From Lacticaseibacillus baoqingensis (GTDB lineage: Bacteria; Bacillota; Bacilli; Lactobacillales; Lactobacillaceae), in assembly GCF_003946165.1 (NCBI RefSeq), contig NZ_RHOI01000026.1, positions 1-40,626 on the forward strand: 40,626 bases of DNA, in the 5' to 3' direction. Below are positions 32,759 to 39,359 of the stretch, one piece after another (position 1 is the stretch's first letter; each line of letters starts with the position of its first letter). The position numbers and the translations under genes were made by a program. The notes below the pieces were generated by a model. The model searched no databases. It was not told where the DNA came from and worked only from the letters and a program-made list of their open reading frames with translations.

Positions 32759-32997
32759 TATTTTGTCTCCTTGATATAGCCTTTACGCGCTAAATACTTA
32801 ACCAGCCATTTTTGCGCACCATTTCGAGTTCGAATGTTTCCGGGAAGCATAATGGGCGTTACTCTGTTTACGCGGTAATCTGTGAAAAACCAATCACCGT
32901 GTAAACAGTCCAAAAGTCCGAGCGCATCATCATTCAATTCGACATACGCGGAAAATTCATGATTAAGGTCAATTCCGCTGATGATCAATACATTCAT
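32758..32997 (-). CDS. Hypothetical phage protein
   Basis: This 79-aa product starts MNVLIISGIDLNHEFSAYVE and ends RNGAQKWLVKYLARKGYIKE. AAGGAGAGTATAGCAC precedes ATG, and its stop touches the DUF1351 start. The function is unknown. Confidence 0.6.
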   Translation of the reverse strand: MNVLIISGIDLNHEFSAYVELNDDALGLLDCLHGDWFFTDYRVNRVTPIMLPGNIRTRNGAQKWLVKYLARKGYIKETK

Positions 32998-33030
32998 GTG
33001 CTATACTCTCCTTGTTAGAGTTACCTGCCA

Positions 33031-33285
33031 CTAGTTGCCGCTAGTGGCTTTTTGTTCCCAGTGAATCCAAGTTTTACTACCACCAACTTCGTCAGTTTCG
33101 AACCCGGAGATGATCAATTCTTTCAGTTCTTCATCGGTGACGTAGGCTAAGGTAATTTCGTTGCGACCATGGTAACTTGCCATCTGGATGGCTTGCTGGA
33201 CGTTGTATGCATGCTGAAGTTTCAACGCTTCACTGGTTTTCTGCGCGGTTGCTTCAGCGGTAAAGCTTTCGTCGAATAATCTCAT
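33031..33285 (-). CDS. Hypothetical phage protein
   Basis: This 84-aa helical product starts MRLFDESFTAEATAQKTSEA. It is coupled by ATGA to the upstream 36-aa gene. Its stop codon lies in an 8-bp inverted repeat, GCCACTAG/CTAGTGGC (33021-33042 area), that has a T-run only on the plus strand. The function is unknown. Confidence 0.6.
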   Translation of the reverse strand: MRLFDESFTAEATAQKTSEALKLQHAYNVQQAIQMASYHGRNEITLAYVTDEELKELIISGFETDEVGGSKTWIHWEQKATSGN

Positions 33286-33392
33286 TTGTCTTCTTCCCCT
33301 TCAAAATCAAAACATTCACGCCAACCACCGGGCCAGGTGATAATCATGCGGATAAACCAGACCAACCCTGCTAATGCGATTAAATCCATCAT
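33282..33392 (-). CDS. 36-aa single-pass membrane miniprotein
   Basis: This short product starts MMDLIALAGLVWFIRMIITW, one membrane helix, with an acidic end (FEGEEDK). It is overlapped by ATGA junctions on both sides (33389-33392 and 33282-33285), strong evidence for coupled translation despite its length. The function is unknown. Confidence 0.6.
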   Translation of the reverse strand: MMDLIALAGLVWFIRMIITWPGGWRECFDFEGEEDK

Positions 33393-33703
33393 TTACTTAC
33401 CTCTCTTGCAATCTCACTAAAGTGATCTCGCATGAAGTCACTGAAAGCCTTTGGCTCAAACCGCCAGCCCATCTGGCCATGGTAGTTGAATGCGAACCCG
33501 TCAAGTTGTCGTTGGAACCGCGGCTGGTTGAGGATGTGCTCACTCAGCCAGGTTGGCGTGATGCCATAGCGTTCTTGCACTTCCTTCGCTGACCACCAGC
33601 GTCGGTAGTCAGGTTCGTGCTTGAGCTGGTCGGCAACGGCTCGATCCACGGCTGTTTTGATTGCCTCCTGAATTAATGGCATCAGGTCTAATGTGGGTGG
33701 CAT
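33389..33703 (-). CDS. DUF771-family excisionase-like DNA-binding protein
   Basis: This 104-aa protein contains YRRWWSAKEVQERYGITPTW, a winged-helix/excisionase-type helix pair, as in DUF771. AAGGAGGCATCAGAT precedes the ATG at 33703. It lies early in the leftward operon. It might act as a directionality factor or regulator, which is inferred. Confidence 0.7.
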   Translation of the reverse strand: MPPTLDLMPLIQEAIKTAVDRAVADQLKHEPDYRRWWSAKEVQERYGITPTWLSEHILNQPRFQRQLDGFAFNYHGQMGWRFEPKAFSDFMRDHFSEIAREVSK

Positions 33704-33730
33704 ATCTGATGCCTCCTTTTTGTGAGATAA

Positions 33731-34085
33731 TTTTGATGAGGTGATTTCAATGGATCTTAGCAATGAACAAATTATGTGGTTAAAAAAAGTAAAAGCCGGA
33801 ATGACAGAAGAAGAGCTTGCTACCGCTGTGAAGGATGATGTGTTTTTAAGCCTTGACCGAGATAGCCATTTAATCAGAGTTGCGTATCATCCAGAATTTA
33901 ATAACGGCTGGAACTCAATGGTTGAAATTCCCAAAAAAGTATCATTAACAGCGGAGGGTATTTCCACTCTTGATGTCGAACTCGAAGCGAAGAAAACTGA
34001 CGTTAGGAATCACTTGTGGTATCCGATTATTGTTGGCTTTATTACATATTTGTTAGGAGTAATTACTGGAGCCATATTTTTATAA
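33731..34085 (+). CDS. Rightward single-pass membrane protein inside the leftward operon
   Basis: The likely start is ATG 33750 after GAGGTGATTTCA (111 aa; the first bases of this entry hold the ribosome-binding site). Residues 1-85 are soluble, with MDLSNEQIMWLKKVKAGMTE and VAYHPEFNNGWNSMVEIPKK, followed by one C-terminal helix (about 88-109). TGTGAGATAAT at 33721-33730 is a possible extended -10, as for csbD. Orientation against the PR transcript and AT-rich composition mark it as cargo. The function is unknown; expression in the lysogen is inferred. Confidence 0.6.
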
Positions 34086-34193
34086 GATCAATTCCGTCAG
34101 CAAGCCCAACAGCAGCCCCACTACCGCAGATAAAATAGCTTGTGCTCGGTTTTCATCCATCCATTTGCACAGGTCCAAACAGAATTCTTTCAT
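34080..34193 (-). CDS. 37-aa membrane miniprotein
   Basis: AAAGGAGGCCGTATAG precedes ATG 34193. The product starts MKEFCLDLCKWMDENRAQAI and ends in a strong membrane helix of about 17 residues. Its stop overlaps the end of the rightward gene. The leader ATCTATACGGCCTCCTT (plus-strand reading, 34192-34208) is an exact 17-bp copy of that before the 34514-34708 gene. The function is unknown. Confidence 0.5.
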   Translation of the reverse strand: MKEFCLDLCKWMDENRAQAILSAVVGLLLGLLTELIL

Positions 34194-34227
34194 CTATACG
34201 GCCTCCTTTCTTTCGGCCTCCCCTTGG

Positions 34228-34246
34228 CAGATAATCAGGTTATCTG
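34228..34246. promoter_or_regulatory. Inverted repeat and -10-like site before the DUF1883-like gene
   Basis: CAGATAA-TCAGG-TTATCTG is a perfect 7-bp inverted repeat containing GATAAT (34230-34235), about 35 bases before the rightward ATG. It may be an operator over a -10 box. The -35 is weak. Confidence 0.35.
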
Positions 34247-34269
34247 ATGATGGAAGGAGGTGAAAATTA

Positions 34270-34521
34270 ATGGCACAAATTCCTTATTACGACAATCCGA
34301 TCGGATCTTTAGCTGTTACGGTTGAACTCCAGCACGCTGCAGATGTTTACTTGGTGGATCAAGCAAATTTCAACGTTCGACAACGTGGCGGTCGTTTCCA
34401 GTATTTTGGCGGCCACTATGTCCAAACGCCTGTGACAATTCGGGTGTCTGGATCGGGGCGCTGGTATCTGATTGTCGATAACGGGTCAGGCGAACAATAC
34501 CGTTACACCTGGTCTAAATAG
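34270..34521 (+). CDS. DUF1883-like small protein
   Basis: This 83-aa product contains VTVELQHAADVYLVDQANFN, GRFQYFGGHY and GRWYLIVDNGSG, the strand pattern of DUF1883 domains, which elsewhere occur fused to TIR or other effector modules. GGAAGGAGGTGAAAATTA precedes the ATG. It is rightward, opposite to the operon around it, and its end overlaps the convergent gene by 8 bases. The function is unknown; a moron role is inferred. Confidence 0.65.
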   Translation: MAQIPYYDNPIGSLAVTVELQHAADVYLVDQANFNVRQRGGRFQYFGGHYVQTPVTIRVSGSGRWYLIVDNGSGEQYRYTWSK

Positions 34522-34708
34522 TTGCATTGTCTTGAAAGTGAGACTTCACACGAGCCACAACGGATTCGAAATTGGCAAATGTGAAGCCTTTTTGCGCGAG
34601 CAGATCAATGACCATTTCAGTAACTTGGTCTTCGACTTCTTTGTCCTGTACCTTCTTTACCGAAGCAAGATGTTCAGCACTACGCTCACCCTTTGCATGT
34701 TCGTTCAT
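34514..34708 (-). CDS. Hypothetical small phage protein
   Basis: This 64-aa helical product starts MNEHAKGERSAEHLASVKKV and is charged. AAGGAGGCCGTATAGAT precedes ATG, the same leader as the 34193 gene. It follows the antirepressor. The function is unknown. Confidence 0.55.
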   Translation of the reverse strand: MNEHAKGERSAEHLASVKKVQDKEVEDQVTEMVIDLLAQKGFTFANFESVVARVKSHFQDNATI

Positions 34709-34723
34709 ATCTATACGGCCTCC

Positions 34724-35539
34724 TTAGGCTGTCTGTGGTTCGTTAGTTTGCTTTAGTGCCTTGGCGATCGCCTTGACGCCTTCATCGAAGTAAAGCCATT
34801 GCGGTACTTCTTTGTCGCTGTGCTGTGACTTGCTGTTAGCCCATCGGCCATACTTGTTCTGGCCCGGCTGTTCAGCCTTGATGCCAATTTGATTAGCAGT
34901 GCGGCCCACCTTGTTGGCTGTGGTTCCAAGCTTCTGGGCGACCGCCGTTGCGCTGTACTCCTTCTTGAGCAACACGGGAATGGTCATCTCACCGGTGATT
35001 GCCTCCGCAGCCTTGGCCAACAGTGCCTGCTTGGACGTTTCGGACTTGGTTTGCATGGCGATACGGTAAAGCAATGTTCCCTTGCGTGTCTGCGCATTCT
35101 CGCTCATGATCTCGAGCCGCTTGGCGGAATCGATACGCGGCTGTGTTGCCTTGGCCTCCGCCCGCATGGTGAAGTAACCATCAACCAACTGGTCATATAC
35201 TTCCCATGCCTTGTCGTCTTCGAGAATTTTCAGAAGCTTGGAATAGCCACGCTCGGAAAGCAGATAGATATTAGCTGAGTTCGAAGCGGACTGTTTGGTG
35301 AACCCGAAACTCAATGGCTCAAACCCATCGAGTTTTTTTAGGTCTAGAATATCGATGCCATCTTTGAAACGTTTACGGTTGTCATTGATACGTCGATTAA
35401 TCTCACCAAGTGGCTGTTCATGAATCAACGCGATGTCCTTAACCAACATCGCCTTTTTGTTCTTACCGAATCCGCCTTCGATACCGGTGAATTCGATATG
35501 GCCGATATGCTCACGACCGATTACTTTTAATTCGTTCAT
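34724..35539 (-). CDS. ant: Phage antirepressor, ORF6N domain
   Basis: This 271-aa protein has an N-terminal ORF6N domain (KAMLVKDIALIHEQPLGEIN, NNRKRFKDGIDI-type segment, YLLSERGYSKLLKILEDDKA) and a C-terminal HTH-like DNA-binding part around TAVAQKLGTTANKVGRTANQ. Such proteins counter the lysogenic repressor or redirect early transcription. AAGGAGGCATAGTA precedes ATG. It is the second gene from PR, just after the cro-like gene. Confidence 0.85.
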   Translation of the reverse strand: MNELKVIGREHIGHIEFTGIEGGFGKNKKAMLVKDIALIHEQPLGEINRRINDNRKRFKDGIDILDLKKLDGFEPLSFGFTKQSASNSANIYLLSERGYSKLLKILEDDKAWEVYDQLVDGYFTMRAEAKATQPRIDSAKRLEIMSENAQTRKGTLLYRIAMQTKSETSKQALLAKAAEAITGEMTIPVLLKKEYSATAVAQKLGTTANKVGRTANQIGIKAEQPGQNKYGRWANSKSQHSDKEVPQWLYFDEGVKAIAKALKQTNEPQTA

Positions 35540-35557
35540 TACTATGCCTCCTTGTGT

Positions 35558-35782
35558 TCATGCAACGTGAACCTTTTTCTTAAAAAAATAATCTGGTATG
35601 TCTCTAACGTCTGCGTGCAGCACCGACATTGCTTTTTCAATATCGCTATCGCGCCATGATGTTTTCCCATTCAGCTTTAGAGATATGCTGCGTTCTGACA
35701 GCCCCATGGCAATCGCAAAGTTATATTGTGTGCCAAACTGCTCTGTGATCTTTCCCAGAAGTTTAGAATAGTCATAGCTCAT
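35558..35782 (-). CDS. cro: Cro-like repressor, DUF739 family
   Basis: This 74-aa HTH protein starts MSYDYSKLLGKITEQFGTQY and has the recognition segment AIAMGLSERSISLKLNGKTS. The start at 35782 follows AAGGAGGACGGACA; the longer in-frame start would overlap the operator. It is the first gene from the PR promoter and probably shuts off cI during lytic growth. Confidence 0.85.
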   Translation of the reverse strand: MSYDYSKLLGKITEQFGTQYNFAIAMGLSERSISLKLNGKTSWRDSDIEKAMSVLHADVRDIPDYFFKKKVHVA

Positions 35783-35800
35783 TGTCCGTCCTCCTTTCCA

Positions 35801-35817
35801 GTTCATGACTCATGAAC
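35801..35817. promoter_or_regulatory. Operator 1 (17-bp palindrome)
   Basis: GTTCATGACTCATGAAC is a perfect palindrome about one centre base, between the PR start and the cro ribosome-binding site. A half site ATGAACTT (35821) lies beside it. Binding by CI or Cro here would block early transcription. Confidence 0.65.
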
Positions 35818-35828
35818 TTTATGAACTT

Positions 35829-35857
35829 ATCATATCAGCGGCTAGTATGTCTGTCAA
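35829..35857 (-). promoter_or_regulatory. PR: early leftward promoter
   Basis: On the minus strand TTGACA (35857-35852), a 17-bp spacer and TATGAT (35834-35829) form a near-perfect sigma-70 type promoter reading into cro, the antirepressor and the replication operon. Confidence 0.85.
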
Positions 35858-35865
35858 CACAAATA

Positions 35866-35880
35866 TTCATGTTTCGTGAA
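35866..35880. promoter_or_regulatory. Operator 2
   Basis: TTCATG-TTT-CGTGAA is a palindrome (6-bp arms, one G-T difference) between the two divergent promoters. It shares TTCATG and TGAA halves with operator 1. Confidence 0.6.
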
Positions 35881-35888
35881 CTTCTCTG

Positions 35889-35917
35889 TTGAACTTATGT
35901 TCATTCGCCGGTATACT
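35889..35917 (+). promoter_or_regulatory. PcI: rightward lysogenic promoter with overlapping operator 3
   Basis: TTGAAC (35889-35894), a 17-bp spacer and TATACT (35912-35917) drive cI. A third palindrome TGAAC-TTAT-GTTCA (35890-35903) covers the -35 and spacer, so occupancy would repress cI. Layout matches a lambda-like switch. Confidence 0.8.
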
Positions 35918-35939
35918 TCTAATTAAGGAGGTGCTTTAG

Positions 35940-36704
35940 ATGAAGTCAACAACAGCTCAACGGCTAAATCAGTTAATGACAGACCGCGGACTAAAACAGG
36001 TCGATATTTTGAACATGTCCAAGCCCTTCCAAAAGTCTCTTGGCATTAAAATGGGGAAAAGCACTCTTTCCCAATACGTTAATGGGGTTCAGTCACCCGA
36101 CCAAGATCGTATTTATTTACTAGCACATACTCTTAACGTTAGTGAGCCTTGGCTGATGGGGTTCGATGTCCCCCAAGAACGTCGATCGAGCAAAAAGACC
36201 CGCGAGGCTTCCACTGACATACTCCCCATATACAACAAGCTCCACCCCGCCCGCCAGCAGAACGTGTACACCTATGCGGAAGATCAGCTCAAGCAACAGC
36301 AGAACGAGAATGTTGTCCCGTTACCAGAACAGCGCGAGGTTGTTTGCGGGCGTGGTACAGCTGCCGGTGCTCCTATCGATGGCGCCACACAGGACGCTGA
36401 GGTGCGTAGGACGCGCGTCAATGTTAACGACATCCCAGCTAGTGCAGATGAAATCGTGACCGTTGAGGGGGACTCGATGGAGCCAGACTACCCGAAGTAT
36501 TCGCAGATATTTGTTCGATGGCAAGACACAATCGATGACGGCGATCTGGCTGTTGTCCGTGTGGCTGACGAAGGCGTCACATTTAAGCAGGTGTCCCGCG
36601 ACTACCAGCAAAAGAAAATTGTTCTACACTCACTGAATGACAAGTATCCTGACCGATACTTGGATCCCGAAGATGTCAGCATCATAGGCGTTGTCATCAA
36701 CTAA
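35940..36704 (+). CDS. cI: CI-like repressor with S24/LexA autocleavage domain
   Basis: This 254-aa protein has an N-terminal XRE HTH (about 1-75, GKSTLSQYVNGVQSPDQDRI) and a C-terminal peptidase S24 domain: putative cleavage site Ala142-Gly143 in GRGTAAGAP, nucleophile Ser179 in GDSMEP and general base Lys216 in VTFKQV. RecA-triggered self-cleavage should induce the prophage. AAGGAGGTGCTTTAG precedes ATG. The downstream hsdS gene may share its transcript. Confidence 0.92.
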   Translation: MKSTTAQRLNQLMTDRGLKQVDILNMSKPFQKSLGIKMGKSTLSQYVNGVQSPDQDRIYLLAHTLNVSEPWLMGFDVPQERRSSKKTREASTDILPIYNKLHPARQQNVYTYAEDQLKQQQNENVVPLPEQREVVCGRGTAAGAPIDGATQDAEVRRTRVNVNDIPASADEIVTVEGDSMEPDYPKYSQIFVRWQDTIDDGDLAVVRVADEGVTFKQVSRDYQQKKIVLHSLNDKYPDRYLDPEDVSIIGVVIN

Positions 36705-36794
36705 CCCGCAACAGTATCAGGACGCGGCGTTGGCCTACTTACCCGATACAATCTAGTCAACAACAAATAAATGGCTTAGAGGTGACAATCAACC

Positions 36795-37943
36795 GTGAAT
36801 ACAAATAAACAAATGGTACCGGAGCTTCGCTTCAAGGGGTTCACTGACGCTTGGGAAGAGCGTAAGTTAAAAGAACTTGGTGATATACAGACAGGTAATA
36901 CACCTCCAACAAGTAATTTGGATAATTATTCTACTGACGGCGTACTATGGGTTACTCCAACAGATATCAAAACGCTTGTTATATCTGATACTGCTAAAAA
37001 ACTATCTGAAGTAGGTGTGACAAAAGCAAGGATTGCTAAAGCAGGATCGATACTAGTTACTAGTATTGCAAGTATTGGGAAAAACACCTTAGTAACAATG
37101 GATGCTGGTTTTAATCAACAAATAAATTCACTCACTCCAACGCCTAAAAATGACTCCTATTTTCTGTTGACTCAATCAGAAAAGTGGTCTGAAAAGATGA
37201 AGAAAACTGCAGCATCAGCAACCATGCAGATAGTTAACAAAACAGATTTTTCAAATATCTCCACCTTTGTTCCTGTACACAAAGAGGAGCAACAAAAAAT
37301 CGGCTCATTTTTCAGGCAACTAGATGAAACTATCGCTCTTCATCAACGTAAGTTATATCTACTCAAGGAACAGAAAAAAGGCTACTTGCAGAAGTTGTTC
37401 CCCAAAAATGGAAGCAAGTTCCCGCAATTAAGATTTGCTGGATTTACTGACGCTTGGGAAAAGCGTCCTATCAAGAAAATCGCTAGCGTGAACGGTGGCA
37501 AGGACTACAAGCACCTTAACAAGGGTGACATTCCAGTCTATGGAACTGGCGGATACATGCTAAGTGTCGACCAGGCTTTATCTCAGGAAGACGGCATTGG
37601 CATTGGGCGAAAAGGTACAATTAACTCCCCCTACATTCTAAGAGCTCCATACTGGACCGTAGATACGTTGTTCTATGTGATACCTAAGGGGACACAAGAT
37701 ATAAATTTTCTGTATGCAATTTTTCAACGAGTTAACTGGAAGAAATACGACGAGTCTACCGGTGTACCATCATTGTCGAAACAAACAATCAATGCCGTGG
37801 AAGTTACAACTCCTACTCAAGCTGAACAAGAATTGATTGGAACGATGTTTAAGCAACTTGATAATCTCATCGCAGTCAACCAGCGTAAGGTTGAACTGTT
37901 AAAAAAATTGAAGCAAGCCTATCTCCAGAAAATGTTCGTGTAG
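36795..37943 (+). CDS. hsdS: Orphan type I restriction specificity subunit (HsdS)
   Basis: This 382-aa, full-length HsdS has two target-recognition halves. Each begins with a copy of LRFxGFTDAWExR (residues about 11-24 and 211-224) and each half ends in a coiled helix, QLDETIALHQRKLYLLKEQK (about 177-196) and QLDNLIAVNQRKVELLKKLK (about 355-374). No hsdM or hsdR is in the window, so it can only work with host subunits. GTG start after GAGGTGAC, 90 bp beyond cI with no clear promoter, so expression with cI in the lysogen is likely. AT-rich compared with neighbours. A 15-bp direct repeat (36843-36857, 37446-37460) allows domain shuffling. Confidence 0.88.
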   Translation: MNTNKQMVPELRFKGFTDAWEERKLKELGDIQTGNTPPTSNLDNYSTDGVLWVTPTDIKTLVISDTAKKLSEVGVTKARIAKAGSILVTSIASIGKNTLVTMDAGFNQQINSLTPTPKNDSYFLLTQSEKWSEKMKKTAASATMQIVNKTDFSNISTFVPVHKEEQQKIGSFFRQLDETIALHQRKLYLLKEQKKGYLQKLFPKNGSKFPQLRFAGFTDAWEKRPIKKIASVNGGKDYKHLNKGDIPVYGTGGYMLSVDQALSQEDGIGIGRKGTINSPYILRAPYWTVDTLFYVIPKGTQDINFLYAIFQRVNWKKYDESTGVPSLSKQTINAVEVTTPTQAEQELIGTMFKQLDNLIAVNQRKVELLKKLKQAYLQKMFV

Positions 37944-37979
37944 TACTCAACTGTGGTTCAACTGTTATCAAAAACCCAT

Positions 37980-38031
37980 TAAGCAGCAGGCACGGGCAGG
38001 ACGTGCCGTGGGCTTACGTCCAAACTGGACG
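37980..38031 (+). terminator. Tandem hairpins between hsdS and the HEPN gene
   Basis: TAAGC/GCTTA enclosing GGCACG/CGTGCC (37980-38016) is followed at once by CGTCC-AAACT-GGACG (38017-38031) and CAAAATAAAAA. The T-run is lacking on the plus strand, so termination is uncertain; processing or attenuation before the HEPN gene is possible. Confidence 0.4.
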
Positions 38032-38075
38032 CAAAATAAAAAGCCCCTCAAAATGAGAGGCAGGAGGTGCTATGT

Positions 38076-38945
38076 ATGGAAATGTACCATGCATATCTGT
38101 GCTACGACTGTAAAAAAGAAGGCTATATCTCTCAACTTAAGGCATCAGTAACGGAAAAAAGTTACCTAAGCGCCACCTGCCAACGTGGGCATCATGTCGA
38201 TATTTTTACGAGCACGCCATTATTCGCACCATTATATGAACATGCCATGCAAGCTCATATTTCTCATAACTATTTTGAATCATTTTTAAGCGCATACTCT
38301 GCATTAGAAAACATTTTTAGGATTGCTAGTCAAGCTAATATCTGGATGTATTCAAATCGTGATATGACCGCGGTCGACAAAGCACTAAAGTTCGGGGCAC
38401 TACTGTCCTCAGAACGGTGTCAGGGAAATTTTTACACAGTTGCAGCGGAACGCTTTCCAAAACGCTTCGAGACAATTACTGAAGAGTTCAACCGGCTGGT
38501 TTCCGTACGTAATAGAGTGATGCATGGTAGTGTGATACCCGATGAGGGGCGTTCAATGCAGGCGCTAATGACTGTTTGGAAGGTCGGCGTGATCTGTCTT
38601 TATGGGTGGATGGAAAATGGAGGTAGCGTTATTCAATACTACCAAATGACCCGTAGCAATTATGATTTGAGTAAACGTTCAGAACATGTCTCGGCTCAGA
38701 AAGAAATTGAAGCAATGCCACATCCCGATCCAATGAAGATAGGAAATCTGTGTTACTATCTCTCACCCCTGAGCGAAGTCCGTGGACTGCTTGGATCAAT
38801 CAACTGGGATCATAAATTTGACGATGCAAACGGTCAGCCAGACTTTGAGGCAGTTATTGATAGTCAGCTGAAGGTTACGTTCGAACAATTAATACAGCAA
38901 ACTCCTCCACTCGACACCATCATAAAGCAATCAATCAAGCGTTAA
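38076..38945 (+). CDS. Putative HEPN-domain protein with N-terminal zinc ribbon
   Basis: This 289-aa protein has Cys9-x2-Cys12 and Cys35-x3-His39 (or His40) that could bind zinc, then a helical body with RNRVMHG (Arg145 to His150), matching the HEPN active-site motif R-X4-H within a HEPN-like helical context (SALENIFRIASQAN before it, MENGG after). HEPN proteins are often RNases in toxins and phage defence. CAGGAGGTGC precedes ATG 38076; a GTG nine bases earlier overlaps the ribosome-binding site. It lies next to hsdS in the lysogeny region. I do not recognise a named family; the nuclease role is inferred. Confidence 0.6.
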   Translation: MEMYHAYLCYDCKKEGYISQLKASVTEKSYLSATCQRGHHVDIFTSTPLFAPLYEHAMQAHISHNYFESFLSAYSALENIFRIASQANIWMYSNRDMTAVDKALKFGALLSSERCQGNFYTVAAERFPKRFETITEEFNRLVSVRNRVMHGSVIPDEGRSMQALMTVWKVGVICLYGWMENGGSVIQYYQMTRSNYDLSKRSEHVSAQKEIEAMPHPDPMKIGNLCYYLSPLSEVRGLLGSINWDHKFDDANGQPDFEAVIDSQLKVTFEQLIQQTPPLDTIIKQSIKR

Positions 38946-39119
38946 AACATCACCCCAAAAAGTTAACAACTCCCGACTTCGATCGTAAATAAAATTTTCA
39001 TTTAGTGTTGGCGTTTTATCCGTAATGGATCCCGAGATAATGATTCTTGTGTTTCTCGGCAAAGTCTGCAAAAAGTCTGCTAGCTCGCCTGTGGTTCGTA
39101 ATTCATGATTGCAGTTCAT
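38931..39119 (-). CDS. Small leftward protein overlapping the HEPN gene
   Basis: This 62-aa product starts MNCNHELRTTGELADFLQTL and continues with an ISGSIT strand. AGGAGG at a 7-base spacing gives a very good start. Its last 15 bases overlap the end of the convergent HEPN gene. It could act as a regulator or antitoxin to the HEPN product, which is only suggested by position. Upstream DNA (39120-39245) is AT-rich with several -10-like boxes. Confidence 0.55.
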   Translation of the reverse strand: MNCNHELRTTGELADFLQTLPRNTRIIISGSITDKTPTLNENFIYDRSRELLTFWGDVLTLD

Positions 39120-39245
39120 ATTGTTTACCTCCTAATATATATAAAGATAATAATCTGAGGTTTAATATCCTAAATTGCTGTGTAATATTATGAAACATCA
39201 CCTTTGAAAGCCAATAAATTAATTTTATTCATCACAATTATACCA

Positions 39246-39291
39246 CGAAAAAGCGCCTGTCCCCATACCTTGACCGGTCAGGACAGACGCT
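39246..39291 (-). terminator. Leftward terminator before the integrase
   Basis: On the minus strand an 11-bp stem (39291-39281 with 39262-39252, one G-U) with an 18-nt loop containing TGACCGGTCA is followed by TTTTTCG. It would stop transcription entering leftward from attR or antisense to int. Confidence 0.75.
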
Positions 39292-39359
39292 AGGCAAGAA
39301 CTCGCTCGATGAGTGCGCTCTTTGTGTACTCTATTTTAACCTAAATGGAGGAAATTATC

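Noticed and set aside
33021-33055. 8-bp inverted repeat with T-run on the plus strand
   Set aside because: No rightward gene would use it as a terminator, and it contains the stop codon of a leftward gene; possible RNA processing role cannot be shown.
37980-38031. Type III toxin-antitoxin RNA repeats before the HEPN gene
   Set aside because: Only two different hairpins are present, not a tandem array of a short repeat, and the downstream protein is not of the ToxN/AbiQ type.
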